64,000 nucleotides of DNA from Kangiella koreensis DSM 16069 (GCF_000024085.1 NC_013166.1:868001-932000), one strand, 5' to 3'. Shown: positions 18,003 through 30,615, numbered from the stretch's first letter. Notes: generated by a model not told the origin, from the letters alone. Numbers and translations are program-made.

Positions 18003-18770
18003 ATGAATATATTTGTATTTGATATTGAAACGATTCCCGACATTGAAACAGGTCGTTTACTCAATGAGTTTGAGGGCTTGTCCGATGAAGATGTGGTCAC
18101 TGCCATGGAGCATTTGCGCTATCAGCAAACCGGCAATACCTTCCAGCCTTTGTACTTGCAAAAAGTGGTTGCGATTTCAGCAGTATTTCGTCATGGCGAT
18201 AAGCTAACGGTCTGGTCTCTGGGCGACGAGCAGGCGGATGAGAAAGAAATCATTCAACGCTTTTTCGATGGAATTGACCGTTTCACGCCAACCATCGTTT
18301 CATGGAACGGCTCAGGCTTCGATCTACCGGTTTTGCACTATCGCGCCATGAAACATAATATCGCCGCGCCAAAATACTGGGATACTGGCGAAATGGACAG
18401 TCAGTTCAAGTGGAACAACTATATTAGCCGTTACCATAGCCGCCATCTGGATTTAATGGATGTGATTGCCAGCTATAATCCACGCGCCAACGCACCCCTC
18501 GATAAAATCGCCAGCATGCTGGGCTATCCCGGCAAAATGGGCATGAGCGGCGCCAAAGTGTGGGAAACCTTCCATCAGGGCAATCTCAAGGCGATCCGCG
18601 ATTACTGCGAAACTGATGTTCTCAATACTTATCTGGTGTATCTGCGCTTTGAAGTGATGCGCGGTAATTTAAGCCAGCAAGATCTGGAAGCAGAAGAGCA
18701 AAAGTTAAAAGAGTATTTAACCAGCGAAGACCAACCACACTTTAATGAATTCCTCGAAGCCTGGTCATAA
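18003..18770 (+). CDS. Predicted 3'-5' exonuclease, PolB-like (DNA_pol_B_exo2)
   Basis: 255 residues. The DEDD exonuclease motifs are visible: FVFDIETIPD (ExoI, Asp and Glu), IVSWNGSGFDLPVLHYRA (ExoII), and IRDYCETDVLNTYLVYLRF (ExoIII). The wider pattern (PLYLQKVVAISAV, HLDLMDVIASYN, KMGMSGAKVWE) is that of the PF10108 family, an exonuclease domain related to family-B polymerase proofreading but without a polymerase. Substrate in the cell is unknown. Sits between the barA pair and rlmD, 65 bases before rlmD, so possibly co-transcribed. Confidence 0.9.
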   Translation: MNIFVFDIETIPDIETGRLLNEFEGLSDEDVVTAMEHLRYQQTGNTFQPLYLQKVVAISAVFRHGDKLTVWSLGDEQADEKEIIQRFFDGIDRFTPTIVSWNGSGFDLPVLHYRAMKHNIAAPKYWDTGEMDSQFKWNNYISRYHSRHLDLMDVIASYNPRANAPLDKIASMLGYPGKMGMSGAKVWETFHQGNLKAIRDYCETDVLNTYLVYLRFEVMRGNLSQQDLEAEEQKLKEYLTSEDQPHFNEFLEAWS

Positions 18771-18835
18771 GCCAGGCTTTTATATTTACCTATGGTCAAC
18801 AGCACCGTATTTATCAATCTAATTGAGAGTTAATC

Positions 18836-20182
18836 ATGGCAAGAAGACGTCGTAGAAAGCCGTTACCGACCGAACCCGTCAATGCAACCATACATGCGTT
18901 CTCGCACGAAGGCCGCGGGATTTGTAGTGTAGAAGGCAAAACGGTTTTTGTAGACAATGCCCTTAAGGGCGAAGAAGTGTCTTTTCAATACACCGAAAAG
19001 CGGGGCAAATTTGACGAAGGCGTTGCCATTGAAATTTATAAAGCTTCAGAAGACCGCGTAACCCCACCTTGTGAACATGCTGATATCTGTGGCGGCTGCA
19101 GCCTGCAACACATGAGTAATTCGGCGCAAATAGCGCATAAGCAAAATGTATTGGTTGAGCAGTTAGATCATTTCGGTGGTCATTCCTACAAAACAGACGA
19201 TTATGAGCTGGTTGAACCGCTTCAGGCAGACGTACTTGGCTATCGTCGTAAAGCACGCTTAGGCGTTAAATTTGTACCCAAGAAAGGTGGTGCACTAGTG
19301 GGCTTTCGTGAAAAACGTAGCAGCTTCTTAGCCACTATCGATTCCTGTGTGGTGCTCGACCCGCGTGTGGGTCAATTAATCACGCCACTGAAAAATATGA
19401 TCAGTGAACTCGACAGCAATGACAAAACTGCACAGCTTGAAGTCGCCATGGGTGATGACCAGGTGGCATTGGTTGTTCGTCATCTGGTGCCATTAACCGA
19501 AAAAGATCAAAACCTCTGGATCGAATTCGGTAAAGAGCATGGCCTCTATATTTATCTGCAACCCAAAGGTCCAGATACGGTTCACCTATTGTATGGGCCA
19601 GACACTCGCGACTGGCTGTCCTATCGACTCGAAGACTATGATGTGGAAATGTTGTTCCACCCCATGGACTTCACTCAGGTTAACGACAGCATCAACTCGA
19701 AAATGGTTAAACGCGCTATCGAGTGGTTAGAGCCAAAAGCAGACGACCGAATTCTAGATTTGTTCTGTGGCCTGGGAAACTTCACCATCCCGTTAGCGAC
19801 TCAAGTGCAAAACGTGGTTGGCGTTGAAGGCAGCGAAGCCATGGTCAAAAGAGGGCAAATGAACGCCAAACACAACGGCCTCAGTAACGTAGAGTTCTAT
19901 GCCACCAACCTACAAGATGACTTCACCCAGGAAGAATGGGCGCAACAAGGCTTCAATAAAATCCTCATCGACCCACCAAGAAGTGGTGCATTAGATGTGG
20001 TGCAAAACATCACCCGCTTTAACCCAGAGCGAATCGTCTATGTATCCTGTAACCCAGCAACACTAGCGCGCGATGCCGGTGAGTTAAAAGAGAAGGGTTA
20101 TAAGTTGGTGAAGGCAGGGGTTATGGATATGTTTCCGCATACATCCCATACAGAATCCATCGCCCTATTTGAAAGGGGCTAA
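18836..20182 (+). CDS. rlmD: 23S rRNA (uracil-1939-C5)-methyltransferase RlmD
   Basis: 448 residues. An N-terminal TRAM domain is followed by a four-cysteine iron-sulfur motif (PPCEHADICGGCSLQHM, with the fourth Cys in TIDSCVVLDP), then the SAM domain (ILDLFCGLGNFTIPLA). Catalytic Cys is in IVYVSCNPATLARD and Asp in ILIDPPRSGA. It makes m5U1939 in 23S rRNA. ATG 18836 follows GAGAG. The neighbourhood barA-rlmD-relA-mazG is conserved across gammaproteobacteria. Confidence 0.96.
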   Translation: MARRRRRKPLPTEPVNATIHAFSHEGRGICSVEGKTVFVDNALKGEEVSFQYTEKRGKFDEGVAIEIYKASEDRVTPPCEHADICGGCSLQHMSNSAQIAHKQNVLVEQLDHFGGHSYKTDDYELVEPLQADVLGYRRKARLGVKFVPKKGGALVGFREKRSSFLATIDSCVVLDPRVGQLITPLKNMISELDSNDKTAQLEVAMGDDQVALVVRHLVPLTEKDQNLWIEFGKEHGLYIYLQPKGPDTVHLLYGPDTRDWLSYRLEDYDVEMLFHPMDFTQVNDSINSKMVKRAIEWLEPKADDRILDLFCGLGNFTIPLATQVQNVVGVEGSEAMVKRGQMNAKHNGLSNVEFYATNLQDDFTQEEWAQQGFNKILIDPPRSGALDVVQNITRFNPERIVYVSCNPATLARDAGELKEKGYKLVKAGVMDMFPHTSHTESIALFERG

Positions 20183-20284
20183 AATAACTTTATGCTTTGT
20201 TAGAGAGTTGCTCAAGATGCTCAATGACCTACTAGGTCACCTCCGCTCTTTCGCAACTCTTTGCCGCGAACTTAAGCATTTTAG
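20179..20284. repeat. Nested inverted-repeat (hairpin) element 3 after rlmD
   Basis: Architecture resembles the two elements after ffh: outer CTAAAAT (20179-20185) and ATGCTT (20192-20197) pair with AAGCATTTTAG (20274-20284), middle AGAGTTGC (20204-20211) pairs with GCAACTCT (20253-20260), apical TGACCTA-C-TAGGTCA at 20225-20239. It begins inside the rlmD stop codon. A terminator role is possible, but there is no long T-run. Confidence 0.6.
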
Positions 20285-20349
20285 TTCTTTCTTGCCTGTA
20301 AAGTTAATGGTAAATGTTCAGCTAAAACTTTTGTAATATCTCTATTATC

Positions 20350-20380
20350 TTGTCACCCCGTGGTTTAACCACGGGGTCCA
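20350..20380. repeat. REP-like palindrome, copy A
   Basis: A 10-bp perfect stem, CCCCGTGGTT/AACCACGGGG at 20356-20376 with a one-base centre, flanked by TTGTCA on the left and TCCA on the right. The flanks are shared with the palindrome at 53834-53863, suggesting one repeat family. Confidence 0.6.
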
Positions 20381-20431
20381 GTGACTTTAATCAAAAGTTG
20401 GGATTTATTCCTTATACTAATTTTAAAACAA

Positions 20432-21193
20432 CTACCAATATATTTTGTCGCAGTTTAGATAGTATTCATAGTTATCGAAGTCAAACTGGAATTCGTCGAT
20501 AAAAATCACTGAATTCTCGGGTGTAATTTTAAAACTATGGTTGCCAGGGTGTTCTGCTGATAAGCCAAGGCCTATTTTAATTTTATTTCTGGTCATTTTC
20601 TTGAGAAGTATTTCGTCATCAACAAACTCATCGCCTTTTTTCACTACATCTATATAAAAATCGCACTTATCCATTAGGTACATTGGCTCTATCTCTTCAA
20701 CGAATAACCCTATTGTATGGACCTTGTCCTGTACCTCGGCAGATAATTCGTTACATAACACATACATGTAAAAGTCAAAGCCAAATCTTAAACTAAATTT
20801 ATTATTGATTTCTAATCTACAAGACAGAAAGTGCCTCAAGTTCATTCTTATAATAGTTTCTATTTCGGATAGCCCAACAGACTTATCCTCATACACTTCA
20901 ACTTCCAAAAACTCATCCTCTCTAAGCCATGCATTATCACTTCGCGATAATGACCACTTTGTATAGCTATTATCAAGATCGACAACTCTTAGATGGTTAA
21001 TCGATAAAGATTTAAGAACTTCAAGAATAGATAGGACATATTTCTCTTCAATTACAAAAAAGTCTGACTTTGTGGCTTTGACTCCATTAAAAGCTTTTCC
21101 TATTTGCTCAGGCTCAGTCCATTCGTCAATCAGAAAATGACCGTGTTCATTTCTATTTATAGGGTTATATTTAGTAATTCTGTAATCACGCAT
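20432..21193 (-). CDS. Hypothetical protein, no recognised family
   Basis: 253 residues, no signal peptide or membrane segment, acidic overall. It begins MRDYRITKYNPINRNEHGHF and is rich in Asp, Glu, Asn, Ile and Tyr. Its DNA is clearly AT-richer than the neighbouring relA and rlmD genes. Such short AT-rich single genes between conserved housekeeping genes are often recent arrivals, and proteins that start this way sometimes act as immunity or accessory proteins, but nothing here proves that. I do not recognise the family. Confidence 0.65.
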   Translation of the reverse strand: MRDYRITKYNPINRNEHGHFLIDEWTEPEQIGKAFNGVKATKSDFFVIEEKYVLSILEVLKSLSINHLRVVDLDNSYTKWSLSRSDNAWLREDEFLEVEVYEDKSVGLSEIETIIRMNLRHFLSCRLEINNKFSLRFGFDFYMYVLCNELSAEVQDKVHTIGLFVEEIEPMYLMDKCDFYIDVVKKGDEFVDDEILLKKMTRNKIKIGLGLSAEHPGNHSFKITPENSVIFIDEFQFDFDNYEYYLNCDKIYW

Positions 21194-21254
21194 ATTGAGC
21201 TTGGCTTCCTAATATTTTTATGAGGTAAGAGTTTAGTTTATTTGTTTTTACCCT

Positions 21255-22028
21255 TCACCCCAATGTCGCATCTAGATACATCATCAGGCCAAAGCCAATC
21301 AGTAGTGCGAAAGTCGCACGGCTGGCGAATTCTCCGCGGTGGGTTTCGGGGATGATTTCGTTGCTGATGATGAATAGCATAGCTCCTGCAGCGAAGGCGA
21401 GTGAGAAGGGTAGGAAGATGCCTGAGAAGGTTGAGGCGAGGGTGCCAATAAAACCGCCGATGGGTTCGGCAAGTCCTGTGACAAAGGCGATGAAGAAGCT
21501 GGTGTGTTTCGTGTAGCCGACGGATAGGAGTGATAGGGCGACGGCGAGTCCTTCGGGGATATTTTGTATGCCGATCCCAATGGCGAGGTTGTAGCCATTG
21601 TTAATATCTTCGCCGGCGAACCCTACGCCAACGGCCATTCCTTCTGGAAAGTTGTGTAGTGTGATGGCGATGATAAACAACCAGATGCGGCTTAGTTTTT
21701 CAGTGTCGGGGCCTTCATGACCGGCCTGAAAGTGTTCATGGGGAACGTATTGGTGAATCAAGTATAGGGCTATTGCGCCACACATAATGGCGAAAACCAC
21801 CCAGGCGACCGCATAGTCTTTGCTGGAAAAATGGATTTCACCATAATTAATTGCAGGGATGATCAGTGAAAATATGGAGGCTGCCAGCATGATCCCTGCT
21901 GCAAAACTGAGCATGGAGTCTTCAACCTTCGGTGAGAGTGTCCGCACAAAGTAAACGCCTATAGCACCTACCGCGGTCATCATTCCCGCTATGAGGCTTG
22001 CTATGACTCCAGTTATGATTATATCCAT
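21255..22028 (-). CDS. ZIP-family metal transporter (ZupT-like)
   Basis: 257 residues, eight predicted membrane helices. TM4 and TM5 carry the ZIP metal-binding motifs: ITLHNFPEGMAVGVGFAGE and GIGIQNIPEGLAVALSL. The His-rich loop HQYVPHEHFQAGHEG after TM3 is typical. Imports zinc or other divalent cations across the inner membrane. The reading ends near 21255 and the start at 22028 has no good ribosome site visible. It is divergent from relA across a 209-base gap that must hold both promoters. Specific metal unknown. Confidence 0.9.
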   Translation of the reverse strand: MDIIITGVIASLIAGMMTAVGAIGVYFVRTLSPKVEDSMLSFAAGIMLAASIFSLIIPAINYGEIHFSSKDYAVAWVVFAIMCGAIALYLIHQYVPHEHFQAGHEGPDTEKLSRIWLFIIAITLHNFPEGMAVGVGFAGEDINNGYNLAIGIGIQNIPEGLAVALSLLSVGYTKHTSFFIAFVTGLAEPIGGFIGTLASTFSGIFLPFSLAFAAGAMLFIISNEIIPETHRGEFASRATFALLIGFGLMMYLDATLG

Positions 22029-22237
22029 TGTTTTGCCAGTTCTTATTTGTTGCCACTAAATTAACACAAGATTGGGCCTGGCTGAATTATTCCGGGAGCC
22101 AGTAAAAACCATCACACTTGCTTACACCCTGATGACTTTTTCTCCCTTCCAATAAAAACTAATACTGCTAATATAGCTCTTCACCATATTGTTCGTAACA
22201 TGAAGGTTTAAAAACAAGGACATAACTAGAATCTGCT

Positions 22238-24448
22238 ATGAAACGTAAAGATCACGATATATTTGAGCTGGTTGAGAGTTCTCAGTTTTCGTTTGAGCAA
22301 TGGCTTGAGTTGAATCAGCTGACCCTTGACGGTAAGCCGAAGTCTAAGATGGCTAAGGCGGTGACGATGGCTGAGCAGAATGTATCGGTGACTCCTGTTT
22401 TAAAGCTCAATACGTTAGCTGCTGGTCTTGAACTGGCTGAGGTGTTGACGCATTTCAATGCGGACCCAGATACTTTGACTGCGGCGATTTTATTGCCGTC
22501 TGTGATTGCCGGTTCAGTCAAAATTGAGACTATTAAGGATAAAGTAGGCTCCACCATTGCTGGTCTTGTGGAAGGTGCTGGCCAGATGGAGGCTATGCGT
22601 AGTTTGCAACAGGAAACCGGGGCTGAGAATGACCAGCAGCAGGTAGAAAGTCTGCGTAAGATGCTGCTTGGAATGGTCAATGATGCGCGAGTAGTATTGT
22701 TAAAGCTGGCTGACCGGGTCGTCTCTCTTCGTCATATCAAAGATACTAATCGTGAAACGCAGCTGACCTTTGCTCGGGAAACTAAAAACATTTTTGCACC
22801 ACTGGCCAATCGCTTGGGTATTGGTCAGCTTAAGTGGGAACTGGAGGATTTGTCTTTCCGTTATCTTGAGCCAGAAGCTTATTTATCGATAGCCAAAAAC
22901 TTAAAAGAAAAACGGGTTGATCGCGAACGCTATATTGATGATGTCACTCAGTTGCTTGAGGAAAAACTTAAAGAAGAGAATATCAAAGGCGAAGTCAGTG
23001 GTCGTGTAAAACATATTTACAGCATCTGGAAGAAAATGACTCGAAAGAAGGTTGGCTTTGAGGAAATTTATGATGTGCGTGCGGTAAGAATTCTGGTTGA
23101 GCGCGTGCAGGACTGTTATGGCGCTCTCGGTATTGTGCATGGCGAATGGCAGCATATTCCGAAAGAGTTTGATGATTATGTTGCAACTCCAAAAGAAAAT
23201 GGCTATCGCTCAATTCATACTGCGGTAGTTGGGCCTGAAGGTAAAATTTTAGAGATTCAGATTCGTACTTTCCAGATGCATGAGGAATCGGAAAAAGGCA
23301 TTGCTGCGCACTGGGCTTATAAAGAAGGCGCCAATTTAGCTAAAGTGGGTGTGGACGATAAGATTGCCTGGATGCGTCAACTGTTAGAGTGGCAAAGTGA
23401 ACTGGCGGACGTTAATGCCGATGAGTTGATGCATGAGTTCCAGAGTTCGGTGTCAGAAGATCGTGTGTTTGTATTTACGCCACAAGGAAAGGTGATCGAT
23501 TTACCGGCAGGCAGCACGCCCATCGATTTTGCTTATCGCATTCATAGTTCGATAGGTCATCGATGCGTTGGCGCTAAAATTAATGGACGAATCGTACCAT
23601 TAACCTATCAGGTGCAGACCGGCGAAGTGATTGACATCATGACGCAAAAAGAAGAGTCGCCCAGTCGCGACTGGTTGATCCCACACAATGGCTATATCAA
23701 TAGCAGTCGTACACGACATAAAATTCAGCAGTTTTTTAACAAGCTGGATCAAGAAGATAATGCCAATGCGGGCCGTCTACTTTTGGAAAAAGAATTAGCG
23801 CGTAATCACTTGGCCAATGTGCCGCATCAAGAGCTGGCTCAAAAATTGCATTTAGCCAGTGATGTGGAAATGTACACTAAGATCGGCACAGGCAATATGG
23901 GTATTACGCAGGCTATCAATCGTGCTAAAGAGTTGCTTGAAGCAAAGCAACCGCAACGTGACATCAAGCCGGTTCTGCGCAAGAAATCAAAGCGTAAATC
24001 TTTCAGTGATGTGTCGGTGTCAGGGGTTGGTGACTTGCTGACCAGTATTGCCAAATGCTGTAAACCGGTGCCGGGTGAAGACATTATTGGTTATGTCACT
24101 CAAGGCCGCGGCATTGTGATTCACCTGAAAGACTGTACTCACGCCAAGAAAGCGCTGCGTGACAAACCTGAGCGAATTATTCCGGTCCAGTGGGAGGCTG
24201 AATCAACCAATGCTTATGCGGTGGATTTAGTGATCACCGCCATGGACCGAAAAAGCTTGCTCAAAGATATCACAACAATTCTTGCCAATGAGAACGCTGG
24301 TGTAACTGACTTATCCACCAGCAAGCGTGGAGAGCAGGTTCAGATCAACATCGAAGTTGAGCTATCACAGCTTGAAGATTTGCAGCGTGTCATTACACTG
24401 CTCAAGCAACTGCCCAATATTTTCAAAGTCGAACGCCGACGTGGATAA
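22238..24448 (+). CDS. relA: (p)ppGpp synthetase RelA
   Basis: 736 residues. Ribosome-associated alarmone synthetase of the stringent response. The N-terminal hydrolase-like domain lacks the HD pair (FNADPDTLTAAILLPSVIAG where SpoT has HD), as in E. coli RelA, so it should be synthesis-only. The synthetase domain contains RVKHIYSIWKKMTRKKVGF and PKENGYRSIHTAVVGPEGK. TGS (VFVFTPQGKVIDLPAGSTP), helical, zinc-finger-like (IAKCCKPVPGEDIIGYVTQG) and ACT (VDLVITAMDRKSLLKDI) regions follow. Nine bases separate it from mazG. Confidence 0.97.
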   Translation: MKRKDHDIFELVESSQFSFEQWLELNQLTLDGKPKSKMAKAVTMAEQNVSVTPVLKLNTLAAGLELAEVLTHFNADPDTLTAAILLPSVIAGSVKIETIKDKVGSTIAGLVEGAGQMEAMRSLQQETGAENDQQQVESLRKMLLGMVNDARVVLLKLADRVVSLRHIKDTNRETQLTFARETKNIFAPLANRLGIGQLKWELEDLSFRYLEPEAYLSIAKNLKEKRVDRERYIDDVTQLLEEKLKEENIKGEVSGRVKHIYSIWKKMTRKKVGFEEIYDVRAVRILVERVQDCYGALGIVHGEWQHIPKEFDDYVATPKENGYRSIHTAVVGPEGKILEIQIRTFQMHEESEKGIAAHWAYKEGANLAKVGVDDKIAWMRQLLEWQSELADVNADELMHEFQSSVSEDRVFVFTPQGKVIDLPAGSTPIDFAYRIHSSIGHRCVGAKINGRIVPLTYQVQTGEVIDIMTQKEESPSRDWLIPHNGYINSSRTRHKIQQFFNKLDQEDNANAGRLLLEKELARNHLANVPHQELAQKLHLASDVEMYTKIGTGNMGITQAINRAKELLEAKQPQRDIKPVLRKKSKRKSFSDVSVSGVGDLLTSIAKCCKPVPGEDIIGYVTQGRGIVIHLKDCTHAKKALRDKPERIIPVQWEAESTNAYAVDLVITAMDRKSLLKDITTILANENAGVTDLSTSKRGEQVQINIEVELSQLEDLQRVITLLKQLPNIFKVERRRG

Positions 24449-24457
24449 GCTATAACT

Positions 24458-25258
24458 ATGAGTGATCCCCAAGTTTTAACTTCATTACCGCAGACCCACC
24501 GTTTAATGACCATTATGCAGGCTCTGCGTGATCCGATCTCAGGCTGCCCCTGGGATCGCAAGCAAACTTATGAAACCATTGTTCCCTACACGCTTGAAGA
24601 AGCCTACGAAGTAGCAGATGCCATTGAACGTGGTGACTTTGAGGAGCTTCATGGTGAATTGGGCGACTTGCTGTTTCAGGTCATCTTTTATGCCCAGATT
24701 GGACAAGAAGAGGGGCGCTTTGATTTTGAGTCGATTGCTGAAAAAGTGTCTAACAAGCTTGTTAGTCGTCACCCACACGTTTTTGGTGATAAAGACTTCT
24801 CAACCGATGAAGAATTAAAAAAGCACTGGGAACAACAGAAGCATCGTGAGCGCCAGGGAAAAGATGAGTCCAATACCAGTTTACTGGATGATCTCCCCAA
24901 ACACTTTCCGGCTTTGTCACTGGCCCAGAAAATGCAAAAGCGTGTTGGTCGGCATGGTTTCGACTGGCCTGAAGTTAGTGGAGTGATTGAAAAAGTCGAA
25001 GAAGAAATAGCGGAACTCAAGCAAGCTATCGCCAATAATGACCAACAAAACATCGAAGAAGAGATTGGTGACCTGTTATTTTCCTGCGTGAACCTATCGC
25101 GCCACCTTAAAGTCGATGCCGAAGCCGCGCTACGCAAAAGCTCGCGTAAATTTGAAGGGCGCTTTAGAAAGCTCGAAGACTATTTGGCTAAGCAGGATTT
25201 AACTGTGGATAGCGCCACTCTGGAACAGCTGGACGAGGGGTGGCGACAGATAAAGTGA
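24458..25258 (+). CDS. mazG: Nucleoside triphosphate pyrophosphohydrolase MazG
   Basis: 266 residues with two MazG repeats. Repeat 1 carries CPWDRKQTYETIVPYTLEEA and ELGDLLFQVIFYAQIGQEEG; repeat 2 has KVEEEIAELKQAI and EEIGDLLFSCVNLSRHL, the EExxE and ExxD metal sites. Hydrolyses NTPs to NMP and PPi, and in E. coli moderates (p)ppGpp levels, which fits its place nine bases after relA. Starts ATG 24458 after GGATAAGC. Confidence 0.95.
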   Translation: MSDPQVLTSLPQTHRLMTIMQALRDPISGCPWDRKQTYETIVPYTLEEAYEVADAIERGDFEELHGELGDLLFQVIFYAQIGQEEGRFDFESIAEKVSNKLVSRHPHVFGDKDFSTDEELKKHWEQQKHRERQGKDESNTSLLDDLPKHFPALSLAQKMQKRVGRHGFDWPEVSGVIEKVEEEIAELKQAIANNDQQNIEEEIGDLLFSCVNLSRHLKVDAEAALRKSSRKFEGRFRKLEDYLAKQDLTVDSATLEQLDEGWRQIK

Positions 25259-25366
25259 GCTTCACCACACTTGATCATTCAGCTGTTTTTCTATGTATCC
25301 ATTATTGATAGCTTAATAAATGCTTGCTAATATCACTGGGATTTTAATAAACCAAAAGGAAGAAAA

Positions 25367-25708
25367 ATGGATATAAGACAACTAAGTAGTAGTTTGTACT
25401 CAGCTAAAGGCTGGATGAAGTTGACAGCAGTATTGTTGTTCGTTCAGGGGGTTTTTACAGCATTGAGTATTATTGGCATAGTCGTGGCTTGGCTGCCTAT
25501 TTGGATGGGGGTTCTTTTATTCCAGGCTGCTGGCGCAATTGAAAGAGCTTATAACTCAGAAGATGAAATGGCATTGGCAGAGTCTTTAGGAAAGCTTAAG
25601 ACTTACTTCATTATTATGGGTGTTCTTTCTTTGATTGCTGTTATATTTGTTGTGCTTGCATTTATGCTTGGATTCTTGGGTGCCATTACAAGCAATATGG
25701 CATTCTAA
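25367..25708 (+). CDS. Small membrane protein (DUF5362-like)
   Basis: 113 residues. Two long hydrophobic blocks (about 17-60 and 85-112) flank a polar segment with AIERAYNSEDEMALAESLGK. The overall shape, with a GWMKLTAVLLFVQGVFTALS first helix, recalls the DUF5362 family of inner membrane proteins. No function is known. ATG 25367 is preceded by AAGGAAGAAAA. It has its own terminator. Confidence 0.75.
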   Translation: MDIRQLSSSLYSAKGWMKLTAVLLFVQGVFTALSIIGIVVAWLPIWMGVLLFQAAGAIERAYNSEDEMALAESLGKLKTYFIIMGVLSLIAVIFVVLAFMLGFLGAITSNMAF

Positions 25709-25728
25709 TAACTAGCTTGGCAATATCG

Positions 25729-25762
25729 AGCCTCGACCAGTGTTACTGCTCGGGGCTTTTTT
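25729..25762 (+). terminator. Intrinsic terminator after the DUF5362-like gene
   Basis: AGCCTCG (25729-25735) pairs with CGGGGCT (25751-25757, one wobble), inner CAGT/ACTG, T-run to 25762. Confidence 0.8.
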
Positions 25763-25821
25763 AATATTACCTACTAAAGCCTGTGATACTCTATTTATTG
25801 CCCTTAGCGTTAAATCCATTT

Positions 25822-26265
25822 TTATTTCTTTGCTAATACCCTATCCAGATGATTGGCAAAATTCATACGATCAGTTTGACCGAGCGGAGGAGGTCCTCCG
25901 GTGTGAATGCCACTTGAGCGCATAGTGTCCATAAAGTCGCGCATATTCAGTCGCCCTCGTATATTTTCCTTTGTGAATAGCTCGCCGCGAGGACTTAACG
26001 CCTGGCAGCCTTTGTCGATGACTTCCGCTGCTAATGGAATATCCGACGTGATGACCAGATCGCCTGCTTCAGCACGTTGCACAATTTCATCATCAGCCAC
26101 ATCAAAACCGGAACTGACTTGAATCGCCTTAAGATAAGGCGAGGGTGGCGTGCGAATAAACTGGTTGGCAACCAGTGTTAAGGGTGTCTTGGTGCGCTCT
26201 GCTGCGCGAAACAGGATGTCTTTGATGACTACAGGGCAGGCATCTGCATCAACCCAGATTTTCAT
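25822..26265 (-). CDS. yaiI: YaiI/YqxD family (UPF0178) protein
   Basis: 147 residues. [18 protein letters not shown], then [32 protein letters not shown] and [20 protein letters not shown] are the full UPF0178 signature. The fold is PIN-like (conserved Asp residues in WVDADACP and TSDIPLA), but activity is not established. Its start is only weakly marked by a ribosome site. Convergent with the membrane-protein gene at 25367. Confidence 0.92.
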   Translation of the reverse strand: MKIWVDADACPVVIKDILFRAAERTKTPLTLVANQFIRTPPSPYLKAIQVSSGFDVADDEIVQRAEAGDLVITSDIPLAAEVIDKGCQALSPRGELFTKENIRGRLNMRDFMDTMRSSGIHTGGPPPLGQTDRMNFANHLDRVLAKK

Positions 26266-26508
26266 TTGGTGTCTCGATAATCACTATAAAAGATGCTTCA
26301 TTTTATATCAGTTCCCCGAAGATTACTGCAGAAGTCTACGTTTCACTTTTTTATTGGTACCAGTTATTTTACAAAAACTCCTCGCCAATGCTCCGACCTT
26401 TTTGATATACTGCCTTCCCGTCTTGAGACCCTTTCTTCTCATCGACATTTGGCCGAGCTCCTTGGCCGATTTTAAGTGTGTCAGAATTCGAAAAGCTACG
26501 ATATATAA

Positions 26509-26527
26509 GGCCTTCAGGCCGATTTTT
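26509..26527 (+). other. Small hairpin with T-run in the pyrG leader
   Basis: GGCCT-TC-AGGCC at 26509-26520 followed by GATTTTT. It lies in the 346-base gap between yaiI and pyrG (26266-26611), which otherwise holds only AT-rich sequence and no supported gene. With two bases in the loop and a short T-run it may be a weak pause or attenuator site. Confidence 0.3.
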
Positions 26528-26569
26528 GCATTGGCAAAATTTATATATTGTTGTTTATGGTGTTTTTGA

Positions 26570-28249
<1,680 letters not shown>

Positions 28250-28291
28250 TCAAATAGTTACTAAGGTAAGACTAGTTATTAAGGTGAGAGT

Positions 28292-29152
28292 ATGAAACTA
28301 CTGGATTGGGAAGTTGGTCTGGATAAACCGTTTTTCTTGATTTGTGGCCCCTGTGTTATTGAAAGCGAACAATTGGCGATTGATACTGCGGGCTTCATGA
28401 AGGAAATGACTGACAGACTGGGTATTCCCTATATTTACAAGTCGTCGTTTGATAAGGCGAACCGCTCTTCCAGTAAAAGTTTCCGTGGGCCTGGTTTGGA
28501 AGAAGGTTTGCGCATTCTGCAAAAAGTTAAAGATCAGGTGGGTGTTCCGGTCTTAACCGATGTCCACGAAGACACTCCGATGCAAGAAGTGGCAGATGTG
28601 GTTGATGTGATGCAAACACCAGCGTTTCTGTGCCGCCAGACTAACTTTATTCGTAAAGTGTGTGAGCCAGGAATTCCAGTTAACATCAAAAAAGGTCAGT
28701 TCTTGTCGCCATGGGATATGAAAAACGTGGTTGATAAGGCGCGCGAAACCGGTAATCAGAACATTATGGTCTGCGAGCGCGGTGTTTCCTTTGGTTACAA
28801 TAATTTAGTATCGGATATGCGGTCGCTATCGATTATGCGCGAAACGGGTTGTCCCATCGTTTATGACGCGACCCATTCTGCGCAGCTGCCGGGTGGCCAA
28901 GGTTCAACATCAGGTGGTTTGCGTGATGTGATTCCAGTATTGGCGCGAGCAGCAATTGCCGCTGGTGTTTCCGGTGTATTCATGGAATCACACCCGAATC
29001 CTGAAGTGGCTAAGTGCGATGGTCCTAACTCTTTCCCTATGTACCGCATCGAAGAAATGCTGCGTGTCATGAAGGAACTGGATGATGTGGTCAAAAAGGC
29101 CGGCTACATTGAGGACTCGATCCACGAGTTTGGTAAGGGCGACTTGCTCTAA
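28292..29152 (+). CDS. kdsA: 3-deoxy-D-manno-octulosonate 8-phosphate synthase
   Basis: 286 residues. Condenses arabinose 5-phosphate with PEP to KDO-8-phosphate, first committed step to the lipid A inner core. Motifs: [69 protein letters not shown] [22 protein letters not shown]. Cys in [10 protein letters not shown] and the lack of metal-dependent variants suggest the metal-independent class, but this is not tested. The pyrG-kdsA-eno-ftsB-ispD order matches many gammaproteobacteria. Strong terminator follows. Confidence 0.97.
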   Translation: MKLLDWEVGLDKPFFLICGPCVIESEQLAIDTAGFMKEMTDRLGIPYIYKSSFDKANRSSSKSFRGPGLEEGLRILQKVKDQVGVPVLTDVHEDTPMQEVADVVDVMQTPAFLCRQTNFIRKVCEPGIPVNIKKGQFLSPWDMKNVVDKARETGNQNIMVCERGVSFGYNNLVSDMRSLSIMRETGCPIVYDATHSAQLPGGQGSTSGGLRDVIPVLARAAIAAGVSGVFMESHPNPEVAKCDGPNSFPMYRIEEMLRVMKELDDVVKKAGYIEDSIHEFGKGDLL

Positions 29153-29158
29153 GTTTTT

Positions 29159-29187
29159 AACACTCCTGTTCTCAGGAGTGTTTTTTT
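29159..29187 (+). terminator. Intrinsic terminator after kdsA
   Basis: AACACTCCTG (29159-29168), loop TTCT, CAGGAGTGTT (29173-29182), T-run to 29187. Confidence 0.92.
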
Positions 29188-29258
29188 ATGTCTTTTCTAT
29201 TTTTTTAGATATTAGTTTGGATGCTTATTCAAACCGGGTTTTGGTTGAAACAATTTAA

Positions 29259-30545
<1,287 letters not shown>

Positions 30546-30560
30546 TCATTAGAGTCAACT

Positions 30561-30597
30561 GGGGCAAACAGCATATTGCTTTATTTGCCCCTTGTTT
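30561..30597 (+). terminator. Hairpin between eno and ftsB, probable terminator or partial terminator
   Basis: GGGGCAAA (30561-30568) pairs with TTTGCCCC (30584-30591), inner AGCA/TGCT, followed by TTGTTTT. It ends only 19 bases before ftsB, so partial read-through may feed ftsB-ispD. Confidence 0.65.
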
Positions 30598-30615
30598 TCT
30601 GGCATTGTTACGATT

